From: Halocynthiibacter sp. SDUM655004
GTDB taxonomy: Bacteria > Pseudomonadota > Alphaproteobacteria > Rhodobacterales > Rhodobacteraceae
Assembly: GCF_026015885.1 (NCBI RefSeq)
Contig: NZ_JAPDUG010000002.1
Span: 868,001 to 932,000, forward strand
DNA length: 64,000 nt
Reading direction: 5' to 3'
In this document: one piece after another, positions 25,234 to 32,223 of the stretch
How the letters are laid out: every line of letters starts with the position of its first letter
Numbering within the stretch: the first letter of the stretch is position 1
Notes under the pieces: model-generated
Database searches by the model: none
The model's input: the letters and a program-made list of their open reading frames with translations, nothing else
Told to the model about the DNA's origin: nothing
Program-made: the position numbers and the translations under genes

Positions 25234-26137
25234 CGACCTTGTCCTCGGTCTTCTTCGCGCTCTTTACCGCAAACACGCATCCATCAGATACGAGCTGAGG
25301 TGGCGTTAAGCATAGTCCCCGTGCCACTGTCCACGCGCTAAGAACCTTTGGAACATACGCACGTGTTTCTGCATATGGTGGGACGCCGCTATTGTCTAAC
25401 ACTGCATTCTCACCCGCATTATAACCCGCCAACACCAGAATCGGATCGTTATCGAACTTTTCCATCAACCAATTAAGATAGGCCACACCACCTTTAATGT
25501 TCTGCACTGCATCAGAAGTGTCTGTAACGCCAAATCGCTCTGCTGTAGCGGGCATGAGCTGCATGAGGCCATTCGCACCAGCATGCGACGTCGCGTCTGT
25601 TCTGCCTCCCGACTCAACCGAAATTAGCGCAAGTACGAAAGCAGGCGAAACACGGGTACCAACTGTGGCCAGCAAAATATCAGTGCCGTGTTTAGCCGCG
25701 ATATCCTGAAGCGACTGTAGACGTGGTGGAACAACTTCCTTGCCAATAGGAGCTTTGGCCAGATGATTTACCGCTGAGGGCAACCGCCCTGGGCCGGATG
25801 CCGAAATGCTCGGCGAAACCTCCGCCCAGAACCAAGCCATCGTATCGGCGCCGCTTGGTTTCTTTGTTAGGGCTGGCTTTTCGGGATCTGCAGGAATGAC
25901 CTCTTCGCCTTCAATATACTTTTCCGGCTTTAACTCTTCGCGCGCGCGAGGCGGCGTTAAACGGATCGGAACTTCGTCCGGATCAATTTGTACAGTAATC
26001 TTCGGCGGAGCACCCTTTTTGGGAACTGTAATCCGCTTAAAGGTAAAATCTTTCCCAATCGCGACATTCTCTGCCGACGACAGCGAGGCAAAAAACACCC
26101 CACAAACGAGAAATATGAAACCGAAGCTCCGCTTCAT
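25226..26137 (-). CDS. Lytic transglycosylase (SLT domain), periplasmic
   Basis: Cleaves peptidoglycan glycan strands. The 303-residue precursor has a signal peptide (about residues 1-22, KRSFGFIFLVCGVFFASLSS), a proline-rich linker, and a C-terminal SLT domain with the catalytic E175 in ALISVESGG, then HAGANGLMQLMPATAERFGV and LAGYNAGENAV. It is divergent from the pilin genes, so a role in opening the wall for the Tad pilus is plausible, but it also overlaps the HAD-UbiA gene downstream. Confidence 0.9.
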   Translation of the reverse strand: MKRSFGFIFLVCGVFFASLSSAENVAIGKDFTFKRITVPKKGAPPKITVQIDPDEVPIRLTPPRAREELKPEKYIEGEEVIPADPEKPALTKKPSGADTMAWFWAEVSPSISASGPGRLPSAVNHLAKAPIGKEVVPPRLQSLQDIAAKHGTDILLATVGTRVSPAFVLALISVESGGRTDATSHAGANGLMQLMPATAERFGVTDTSDAVQNIKGGVAYLNWLMEKFDNDPILVLAGYNAGENAVLDNSGVPPYAETRAYVPKVLSAWTVARGLCLTPPQLVSDGCVFAVKSAKKTEDKVDG

Positions 26138-26492
26138 GCGGTTACTGCCCTGCCCGGATATGAATTTATTGTTTCCTTTGTCGCAAAAAAACGCCCTTCA
26201 CACTAGTAAAAGGCGCAAAAAACTTGGGCAATGCGGCCACATTTATTAACAGGCTTCAGCAGTCGTCCAGTTGAATAGATTTTTTCTCATTTTTATTTTG
26301 TTTAGAATCAACTGATTAGATGAAATCCCTGAGAATTTAACACTTTACCAACTTTTGTACGGTTAGCGCCAAATTACCGCCCCATTCCCCCACCTATATG
26401 TACTCATCCAAGGCGAACACGGGATCAAATCAGGCCGATCCACTCAACGTCGAGCCAGGGAAAACGAGCTAAACACATCTTGGAGAGACACA
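26138..26492 (+). other. Intergenic control region upstream of the first pilin
   Basis: A 355-base noncoding stretch between the divergent transglycosylase and first pilin genes. It holds an A+T-rich block (26275-26350) and a TGCGGCCACA site (26232-26241) related to elements near the other pilin genes. GGAGA stands before the pilin start. No clear -35/-10 pair, RNA gene or further ORF was seen. Confidence 0.55.
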
Positions 26493-26678
26493 ATGACTAA
26501 ACTTTTTAATAACTTCGTAAAAGACGAATCCGGCGCTGTAACTGTTGACTGGGTTGTTCTGACTGCCGCCATCGTTGGCCTCGGCATCGCTGTTCTTGCT
26601 TCCGTTCGCGGCGGTGTAACAACACTGTCCGGCAACATCTCGACTGCTGTTGCGGGTGTAGCTGTAGACGGTTCCTAA
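26493..26678 (+). CDS. Flp family type IVb pilin, copy 1
   Basis: A 61-residue prepilin of the Tad system. A short leader rich in charged residues (MTKLFNNFVKDESG) precedes the predicted processing site after G14, followed by AVTVDW and a hydrophobic helix to about residue 45. The classical Flp motif GXXXXEY appears as GAVTVDW, with Asp for Glu and Trp for Tyr. The start follows GGAGAGACACA. It is nearly identical in protein to copy 2 (only S37 against T37). Confidence 0.93.
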   Translation: MTKLFNNFVKDESGAVTVDWVVLTAAIVGLGIAVLASVRGGVTTLSGNISTAVAGVAVDGS

Positions 26679-26708
26679 GTTCGAGCGGGCCTGCGCTCGC
26701 TTTCCCTG

Positions 26709-26736
26709 CGCCTCCATCTTTCAAGAGGAGGAGGCG
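26709..26736 (+). repeat. Inverted repeat downstream of pilin copy 1
   Basis: CGCCTCC (26709-26715) pairs perfectly with GGAGGCG (26730-26736), and TCTT/AAGA inside can extend the stem. No T run follows, so it looks like an mRNA 3' structure or weak attenuator, not a full terminator. Confidence 0.5.
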
Positions 26737-26752
26737 TATCAAGGCATCGCCC

Positions 26753-26769
26753 AGAAGTTCACAACTTCT
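26753..26769. repeat. Perfect 7-bp dyad between pilin copies 1 and 2
   Basis: AGAAGTT (26753-26759), spacer CAC, AACTTCT (26763-26769). The short spacer suits either a small hairpin or a dimeric operator; it lies about 110 bases upstream of pilin copy 2. Confidence 0.45.
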
Positions 26770-26794
26770 TAAGATTGCCCAGCAACGTCCACTA

Positions 26795-26804
26795 TGTTGC
26801 CACA
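26795..26804 (+). promoter_or_regulatory. TGTYGCSACA element upstream of pilin copy 2
   Basis: TGTTGCCACA ends 73 bases before the ATG of pilin copy 2. The same element with one pyrimidine change stands at exactly the same distance before pilin copy 3, and a third instance lies before cpaC. Its binding protein is unknown. Confidence 0.45.
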
Positions 26805-26877
26805 ATCAATGGGCAATTTATTCACAAGCACTGATTTTTCGGTGCATCATAACGACAAGATCACTAGGAGAGACACA

Positions 26878-27063
26878 ATGACTAAACTTTTCAACAACTT
26901 CGTAAAAGACGAATCTGGCGCCGTAACAGTTGACTGGGTTGTTCTCACAGCTGCAATCGTTGGCCTCGGCATCGCCGTTCTCGCAACAGTTCGCGGTGGT
27001 GTTACAACACTGTCCGGCAACATCTCTACAGCAGTTGCAGGCGTAGCCGTAGACGGTTCCTAA
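26878..27063 (+). CDS. Flp family type IVb pilin, copy 2
   Basis: A 61-residue prepilin identical to copy 1 except T37 for S37. At DNA level 20 codons differ synonymously and only one differs in meaning, so the pair is not a recent duplication and the protein is under strong constraint. The 13 bases before ATG (GGAGAGACACA region) are almost the same as for copy 1. A terminator at 27096 follows, so it can be expressed as its own transcript. It is presumably processed by the peptidase encoded at 37079. Confidence 0.93.
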   Translation: MTKLFNNFVKDESGAVTVDWVVLTAAIVGLGIAVLATVRGGVTTLSGNISTAVAGVAVDGS

Positions 27064-27095
27064 TACCGAACCAAACAAAGCGGATTTTTTCGCAG

Positions 27096-27130
27096 TGGCC
27101 GCGCTCCTTCCTGGGTCGCGGCCATTTTTG
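27096..27130 (+). terminator. Intrinsic terminator after pilin copy 2
   Basis: Perfect 8-bp stem (27096-27103 with 27117-27124), 13-base loop, followed by TTTTT. It lies 32 bases after the pilin stop and separates copy 2 from copy 3. Confidence 0.9.
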
Positions 27131-27177
27131 TAACTAGCCTAGCGGGTATTCAAACTAAAACCCCTTCACATCCAATT

Positions 27178-27187
27178 TGTCGCCACA
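27178..27187 (+). promoter_or_regulatory. TGTYGCSACA element upstream of pilin copy 3
   Basis: TGTCGCCACA ends 73 bases before the ATG of pilin copy 3, the same spacing as the matching element before copy 2, although the sequences between element and start codon are otherwise different. Confidence 0.45.
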
Positions 27188-27260
27188 TTCGGAAGACAAT
27201 GTTTGGATGAACACAAAAACACTGCGAACAAAATCACCTTCAAACAAAAGGGAAACAGCA

Positions 27261-27443
27261 ATGAAACGCCTTCTCAAGAATTTCTACGCAGATGAAACCG
27301 GCGCAATTACAGTTGATTGGGTTGTTTTGACTGCAGCGATCATCGGCATGGTCATCGCAATCTTTGCATTTTTTAATGGCCCTACTTCGAACATCGCAAC
27401 AGCAATCGGTAATGCAATTGGCGCAATGACGGTTGGCGGCTAA
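27261..27443 (+). CDS. Flp family type IVb pilin, divergent copy 3
   Basis: A 60-residue prepilin with the same architecture but different sequence: MKRLLKNFYADETG leader, AITVDW at residues 15-20, then VVLTAAIIGM and a helix ending FFNGPTSNIA. The hydrophobic part shares VDWVVLTAAI with copies 1 and 2; the C-terminal third does not align closely. ATG 27261 follows AAAGGGAAAC. It may be a minor subunit, a differently regulated main subunit, or specific for another condition. Confidence 0.9.
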   Translation: MKRLLKNFYADETGAITVDWVVLTAAIIGMVIAIFAFFNGPTSNIATAIGNAIGAMTVGG

Positions 27444-27623
27444 TACCACCAGTGGTCAAATAAGCACTGCGTCAAATTGATTGTTTACCAATGTCGAAAA
27501 ATTCCTGTAATTGACCCTTACTTTTCACAGTATCGCCGCAATTCGTTGCGATGAACGTCTATCGAGTAATGCGTTCGACCGGCCCGAACTCACCGGACAA
27601 CGCCCAAATAGAAAGGGCATATC

Positions 27624-28466
27624 ATGAGATTAGTTTTTGGATTGGTCCTTATCCTGGGTTTGGGGCTTGCTGGCTTTGCTGTTTATACAGCCAAGGGATA
27701 TATCGGAAACTATCAGGCAGAATTGCAGCGCGAACGGGCAGCAGCCAAAAAGATCGTCCCCACCAAAGATGTCTATGTTGTTACGCGCGTCGTTGAATAC
27801 GGTGAGCGGCTCGCCCAAGAAGACATGAAAACAATCGCCTGGCCGGAGAATTCGATTCCCGAGGGCGCCTTCACATCCGAAGAAGACATGTTCCCCGAAG
27901 GCCCAGAAACACTTCGCACTGTTTTGCGGACGATGGAAATCGGCGAGCCGGTTATGCAGGTCAAAGTGACTGAGCCCGGAGAGGATGCTGGTCTTACATC
28001 GCGTCTCAAAAAGGGGATGCGCGCGTTTGCCATTAAAGTTGACGTGACTTCCGGTGTTTCCGGCTTCCTGCGTCCAGGGGATCGCGTCGATGTGTATTGG
28101 TCCGGTTCTCTTGGTGGCGGCAACAATGTCACCAAGATCATTGAGGCTGGTATTCGTATTATTGCCGTTGACCAAACGGCAAACAAAGATCGGAACGGCG
28201 CAATCATCGCTCGGAACGTAACTGTTGAGGCAACACCGAAACAGGTTGCTGGACTTGCTCAGGCGCAAGCAACAGGTCGCCTTTCTCTCTCGCTTGTTGG
28301 CGCACAGGATGACACGATCGCCGATCTCGCGATCGAAGTTGACCAGAAGCAACTCCTTGGCATCGAAGAGGCACAACGCGTGATCGAAGAGGTAGAAGAA
28401 GTCTGTACCGTTCGCACACGGAAAGGCGCAGAAGTGATTGAAATGCCAATCCCCTGCACCAACTAG
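27624..28466 (+). CDS. cpaB: Flp pilus assembly protein CpaB (RcpC)
   Basis: Periplasmic component that works with the secretin. The 280-residue protein has one N-terminal membrane helix (residues 3-25), then an SAF-like domain starting KIVPTKDVYVVTRVVEYGERL and a RcpC domain with SGFLRPGDRVDVYWSG. GAAAGGGC precedes ATG 27624. Two cysteines near the C-terminus (EVCTVRTRKG and IPCTN) may form a disulfide. A good intrinsic terminator separates it from cpaC. Confidence 0.93.
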   Translation: MRLVFGLVLILGLGLAGFAVYTAKGYIGNYQAELQRERAAAKKIVPTKDVYVVTRVVEYGERLAQEDMKTIAWPENSIPEGAFTSEEDMFPEGPETLRTVLRTMEIGEPVMQVKVTEPGEDAGLTSRLKKGMRAFAIKVDVTSGVSGFLRPGDRVDVYWSGSLGGGNNVTKIIEAGIRIIAVDQTANKDRNGAIIARNVTVEATPKQVAGLAQAQATGRLSLSLVGAQDDTIADLAIEVDQKQLLGIEEAQRVIEEVEEVCTVRTRKGAEVIEMPIPCTN

Positions 28467-28495
28467 AATTCTCTCAGCCTGAAAATTTCCAGAAG

Positions 28496-28525
28496 AGCGC
28501 ACTCTATTTCGGAGTGCGCTTTTGT
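28496..28525 (+). terminator. Intrinsic terminator between cpaB and cpaC
   Basis: Perfect 9-bp stem (28496-28504 with 28512-28520), seven-base loop, then TTTTG. It lies about 30 bases after the cpaB stop, inside what would otherwise be one pilus operon. Confidence 0.8.
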
Positions 28526-28558
28526 GTTTCCACTATATATGCCCCTCAAATGTGTATG

Positions 28559-28568
28559 TGTTGCGACA
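28559..28568 (+). promoter_or_regulatory. TGTYGCSACA element upstream of cpaC
   Basis: TGTTGCGACA, the most symmetric instance of the element (inner TGTYGCRACA dyad), stands downstream of the cpaB terminator and 126 bases before the cpaC start. This is where a promoter for the second pilus transcript would be needed. Confidence 0.42.
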
Positions 28569-28694
28569 TATCCACATCAATGCTTCCGTGGAAGGCATTG
28601 ATTCTTGCAAAAAAATGACACCTGAGCCATGGTGATGGGCAAATGGGCAAAAAAGACCCAATTCCAGAGGCGTGGTCGGAGAGGCAGGATCACA

Positions 28695-30125
28695 ATGATC
28701 ATTAGAAATATCCTAAGTGCGGCTGCGTTAGGAGCAGCGTTAACCTTTGCGGTTGCCCCATCGGCGACGCACGCAGAGACTCTTAAAGTATTGAGAGGCG
28801 CAACATCGACTGCGCTGAGTGTTCCGATGAATCGGGCTGTTGTGGTCGAAAGTGAAACACCGTTTGCCGAACTTTCAATTGCGAACCCCGGCATCGCGGA
28901 TATCTCCACCCTATCGGACAGAACAATCTATGTTCTTGGTAAGGCTCCGGGTCGTACGACGTTAACCTTGCTTGGCGCTGATGGCGGCTTGCTCACCAAC
29001 GTTGAAGTCCACGTCACGCCAGACATCGCCGAATTCAAAGAGCGGCTGCGTCAGATTCTCCCGAATGAGAAAATCGAAGTTCGCACCGCAAATGATGGGA
29101 TCGTCCTTTCCGGCACAATCTCCAGCATCGCACGCATGGATCGTGCGCTTGACCTGGCACAGCGATATGCACCGGACCGTGTTTCAAACCTCATGGTCGT
29201 AGGCGGCAATCATCAAGTTCTTCTGAAAGTTAAGTTCGCAGAGATGCAGCGCTCCGTTCGCAAGAGCCTAAGCTCAAGCATCGGTGTTTCGAGCTTGCTA
29301 GGCGATCCGACAGTGGTTGGGGGCGCAGGAAACTATGCTGAGAGCGCGCTCCTGAACAACGCGCTAAACAACAACAGCACATTGTCCGCAAACGATCGAA
29401 ATGGCGCCGTGCTATTTGGTTTCAATGCAGGCGGTACGCAAGTTGCTATTATGCTTGAAGCCCTTGAATCTAAAGGCGCTGTCCGCACACTGGCAGAACC
29501 AAATCTTACCGCTCTTTCAGGCCAAGAAGCAAAATTCCTTGCCGGTGGCGAGTATCCCGTACCTGTGGCACAGAACAATAGCGGTGGCGGCACGACAACC
29601 ACCGTTGAGTTTAAACCATTCGGTATCGAGCTGAACTTTATCCCTCGCGTTGTGGATGGCGATGTTATCAACCTCACACTTGATGCAGCTGTAAGTAGCC
29701 TTGATCCAACAAACGGTATTACCGCGAGCGGTTTCCAGATCGACGCCTTCCGTCGCCGCGAAACATCGACAACAGTTGAAATGCGAGACGGTGAAAGCTT
29801 TGCAATTGCCGGCCTGCTTCAAGATGACTTCCGTGATCTTAACAGTCAGGTTCCTTGGCTCGGCGATATCCCTGTTCTGGGCGCCCTATTCCGCAGCGCA
29901 GAGTACGAGCGTGAGCAAAGTGAGCTTGTGATCATTATCACACCGCATCTTGTAACACCTACTCGTGGCGAAGCGCTCGCTCTACCAACAGATCGCATTC
30001 GCCCACCGTCAGAAACCGAACTTTTCCTCTTTGGGAATGTGCTTGAAGACAAGAAGCCACAAGGCGTTGCTGGCGAAGTTGCCAAGCAAGACTTTGGCGG
30101 ATCCTTCGGCTACGTGATGGAGTAA
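28695..30125 (+). CDS. cpaC: Flp pilus outer-membrane secretin CpaC (RcpA)
   Basis: Forms the outer-membrane channel of the Tad pilus. The 476-residue precursor has a signal peptide (about residues 1-28, ending ATHAE), an N-terminal pilus domain with VPMNRAVVVESETPFAELSIANPGIADI, a BON-like part, and a C-terminal secretin domain including FLAGGEYPVPVAQ, FKPFGIELNFIPRV and SQVPWLGDIPVLGALFRS. ATG 28695 is preferred because the signal peptide begins there; the frame is open a further 22 codons upstream. Confidence 0.95.
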   Translation: MIIRNILSAAALGAALTFAVAPSATHAETLKVLRGATSTALSVPMNRAVVVESETPFAELSIANPGIADISTLSDRTIYVLGKAPGRTTLTLLGADGGLLTNVEVHVTPDIAEFKERLRQILPNEKIEVRTANDGIVLSGTISSIARMDRALDLAQRYAPDRVSNLMVVGGNHQVLLKVKFAEMQRSVRKSLSSSIGVSSLLGDPTVVGGAGNYAESALLNNALNNNSTLSANDRNGAVLFGFNAGGTQVAIMLEALESKGAVRTLAEPNLTALSGQEAKFLAGGEYPVPVAQNNSGGGTTTTVEFKPFGIELNFIPRVVDGDVINLTLDAAVSSLDPTNGITASGFQIDAFRRRETSTTVEMRDGESFAIAGLLQDDFRDLNSQVPWLGDIPVLGALFRSAEYEREQSELVIIITPHLVTPTRGEALALPTDRIRPPSETELFLFGNVLEDKKPQGVAGEVAKQDFGGSFGYVME

Positions 30126-30129
30126 GACA

Positions 30130-30783
30130 ATGCAAAGATCTAAAAAACAGACCTTGGCTATCAAATCGATTGCAGTAGCAAGTGTCCTCGCCATCGCGGG
30201 TTGTGACAGAGAAGCCGGCCGCGCAGTAGACGCATCCGCCTTCGGCACGTCGACCGAGAACAACTATCTGGTCCAAACCGGACAGCGAAGCTACGCGATC
30301 AGCTTGGCAAAACGCTTTGCCGAAGAGGTCCCGTCAACAATCAACTTCGCTTTTGATTCTTATCAACTTGATCAAAACGCACGTGCGGCCCTCCGTGTTC
30401 AGGCAGACTGGATCAAGCAGTTCCCTGAGGTCACATTCAAGGTCTACGGTCACACAGATCTCGTTGGTTCGGCGGCTTATAACAAGAAGCTTGGCCTTCG
30501 CCGCGCCCAGGCTGCTGTGAACTATCTGATCTCACAAGGCATCAGCCGAGATCGACTCGCAGCGGTTGTTTCATACGGCAAAACCCAGCCGCTCATCGTA
30601 ACTCAAGGTCGCGAACGGAAGAATCGCCGCACAGTTACAGAAGTGTCGGGTTTCCTGAAGCGTCATCCAACTGTGCTTAACGGCAAATATGCGGAGATCA
30701 TTTTCCGCGATTATGTTGCCTCTGCGGTTCCAGCAACCGAGCTCACAGGTATCACTGTAAGCGGCACCGGTTCGTCTGAATAA
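30130..30783 (+). CDS. OmpA-domain lipoprotein in the CpaD position of the Tad locus
   Basis: A 217-residue lipoprotein: basic N-terminus, hydrophobic stretch and lipobox LAIAGC with C25. Residues 73-180 form an OmpA-like peptidoglycan-binding domain: INFAFDSYQLDQNARAAL, VYGHTDLVGSAAYNKKLGLRRA and the NRRTV end. It sits four bases after cpaC, where Caulobacter-type loci carry cpaD, and lacks CpaD similarity visible by eye. It probably anchors or pilots the secretin at the outer membrane and cell wall; that role is an inference. Confidence 0.88.
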   Translation: MQRSKKQTLAIKSIAVASVLAIAGCDREAGRAVDASAFGTSTENNYLVQTGQRSYAISLAKRFAEEVPSTINFAFDSYQLDQNARAALRVQADWIKQFPEVTFKVYGHTDLVGSAAYNKKLGLRRAQAAVNYLISQGISRDRLAAVVSYGKTQPLIVTQGRERKNRRTVTEVSGFLKRHPTVLNGKYAEIIFRDYVASAVPATELTGITVSGTGSSE

Positions 30784-30947
30784 TCGTCTTAAGAATTCGC
30801 ACAATTACGGTTTTTTAGCCCCAATGTTGCCCAAATTGGCTGTCATTTAAAAGAATGGGAGCAATACGTGCGGATGAGTCGCGCGTTGGGCGACAACGGG
30901 GCGAACCGAAACCCTCGAAATTTTCGGCTCGCTGACTAGACCGTTTT

Positions 30948-30967
30948 CGTCCTTTAGCAAAAGGACG
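30948..30967 (+). promoter_or_regulatory. Hairpin covering the probable cpaE ribosome-binding site
   Basis: CGTCCTTT (30948-30955), loop AGCA, AAAGGACG (30960-30967) form a perfect 8-bp stem. AAGGA at 30961-30965, the only Shine-Dalgarno-like sequence before ATG 30976, is inside the stem, so folding would block initiation. No T run follows, which argues against a terminator. Confidence 0.55.
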
Positions 30968-30975
30968 TAAGTCAG

Positions 30976-32214
30976 ATGACGAGTAACGCGATGTTGCAGC
31001 CGGAACCGGCACCGATTTTAGCGTGTACAATTTCGCGCGATGTACAGAATTTCGATCTTCTGATTGAAGATATGGAAGCCGAGCTGGGCGAGAGCTGGGG
31101 GGATCTATCCTTCTCTGATGCTCTGGTTTTTCTCGAGCATGAAGACGCAAAGACATTGGAATTTGTGGCGATTGCCGTCGATGACCAAGACGAAACCGAT
31201 CTTTCGATTATTTCCAACCTGATCACAGCGGCGAAAGCGGCCTCGGTTAAAGTCATCCTGATTGCGGATGATGTAAGTCCGATCGCTCTACACAAGTTGC
31301 TTCGGTTGGGCGCCGATGATTTCATCCCCTACCCGCTTCCTGAAAACGAGTTGCATGAGGCGATCGAGCGCCTTCGTCAGGAACCCGAAGTTCAAGCACC
31401 TGAAGTGGCTCCCACCACATTGAAGCCAACTGGCGATCGTAACGGCGTTGTTTTGCCTGTTCATGGCCTCGCTGGTGGCGTTGGTGCGACAACATTCGCG
31501 GTGAACCTCGCTTGGGAACTCGCGACAATTGACAAAAAGAACGCACCACGCGTGTGTATCCTTGATTTCGATCTGCAGTTCGGCTCCGTTTCAACATTCC
31601 TGGATTTGCCGCGCCGCGATGCGGTTTACGAACTGCTTTCGGACACCGAAACAATGGACAGCGAAAGCTTCATGCAGGCACTTTTGCCATTCAATGACAA
31701 GGTGCATGTCCTGACCGCCCCTGCGGAAATCTTGCCGCTTGATATCGTTGAGCAATCGGACATCGAGCGGCTGATCGAAACAGCGCGCTCCAACTTCGAC
31801 TATGTCATAATCGACATGCCAACCACCTTGGTTGCATGGACAGAAACTGTTCTACAACAATCACTTGTCTATTTCGGTATGTTTGAAATGGACATGCGGT
31901 CCGCACAAAATATGTTGCGTATGATCCGCGCGCTGAAAGCCGAACAGCTTCCAGTCGACAAGATGCGCTTCATCCTGAACCGTGCGCCGAAATTCACCGA
32001 TATTGCCGGCAAATCGCGCGTCAAGCGGATGGCGGAAAGCCTCGACATTAGCGTCGAAGTTCAAATGCCAGACGGGGGCAAGCAGGTTCTTCAAGCGAAC
32101 GACCATGGTCAGCCTCTTGGGATGAACGCTGCCAAAAGCCCATTGCGCAAAGAAATCAGCAAGCTCGCCGCCTCACTACACGAGCTTAACCAAGCCGCCG
32201 AAACAGGCTCATAA
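30976..32214 (+). CDS. cpaE: Tad pilus localisation ATPase-like protein CpaE (TadZ)
   Basis: Directs the pilus machine to its site in the cell. The 412-residue protein has a N-terminal receiver-like domain (about 15-140, with LRLGADDFIPYPLPENEL) and a ParA/MinD-type domain from about residue 155. The deviant Walker A reads GLAGGVGATTFAVNLA: alanine A171 replaces the usual lysine, while LDFDLQFGS and the YVIIDMPTT region are kept. This suggests weak or no ATP hydrolysis. It starts a new tight run (gaps of 9 or fewer bases) leading to tadC. Confidence 0.92.
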   Translation: MTSNAMLQPEPAPILACTISRDVQNFDLLIEDMEAELGESWGDLSFSDALVFLEHEDAKTLEFVAIAVDDQDETDLSIISNLITAAKAASVKVILIADDVSPIALHKLLRLGADDFIPYPLPENELHEAIERLRQEPEVQAPEVAPTTLKPTGDRNGVVLPVHGLAGGVGATTFAVNLAWELATIDKKNAPRVCILDFDLQFGSVSTFLDLPRRDAVYELLSDTETMDSESFMQALLPFNDKVHVLTAPAEILPLDIVEQSDIERLIETARSNFDYVIIDMPTTLVAWTETVLQQSLVYFGMFEMDMRSAQNMLRMIRALKAEQLPVDKMRFILNRAPKFTDIAGKSRVKRMAESLDISVEVQMPDGGKQVLQANDHGQPLGMNAAKSPLRKEISKLAASLHELNQAAETGS

Positions 32215-32223
32215 GAGGTAGAT

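Noticed and set aside
26176-26215. Terminator-like hairpin upstream of the transglycosylase
   Set aside because: The stem is imperfect (bulged) and lies upstream of the gene on its own strand with no gene that it could end.
26709-26736. Terminator after pilin 1
   Set aside because: The stem is good but there is no T run after it on the plus strand, so it was recorded only as an inverted repeat.
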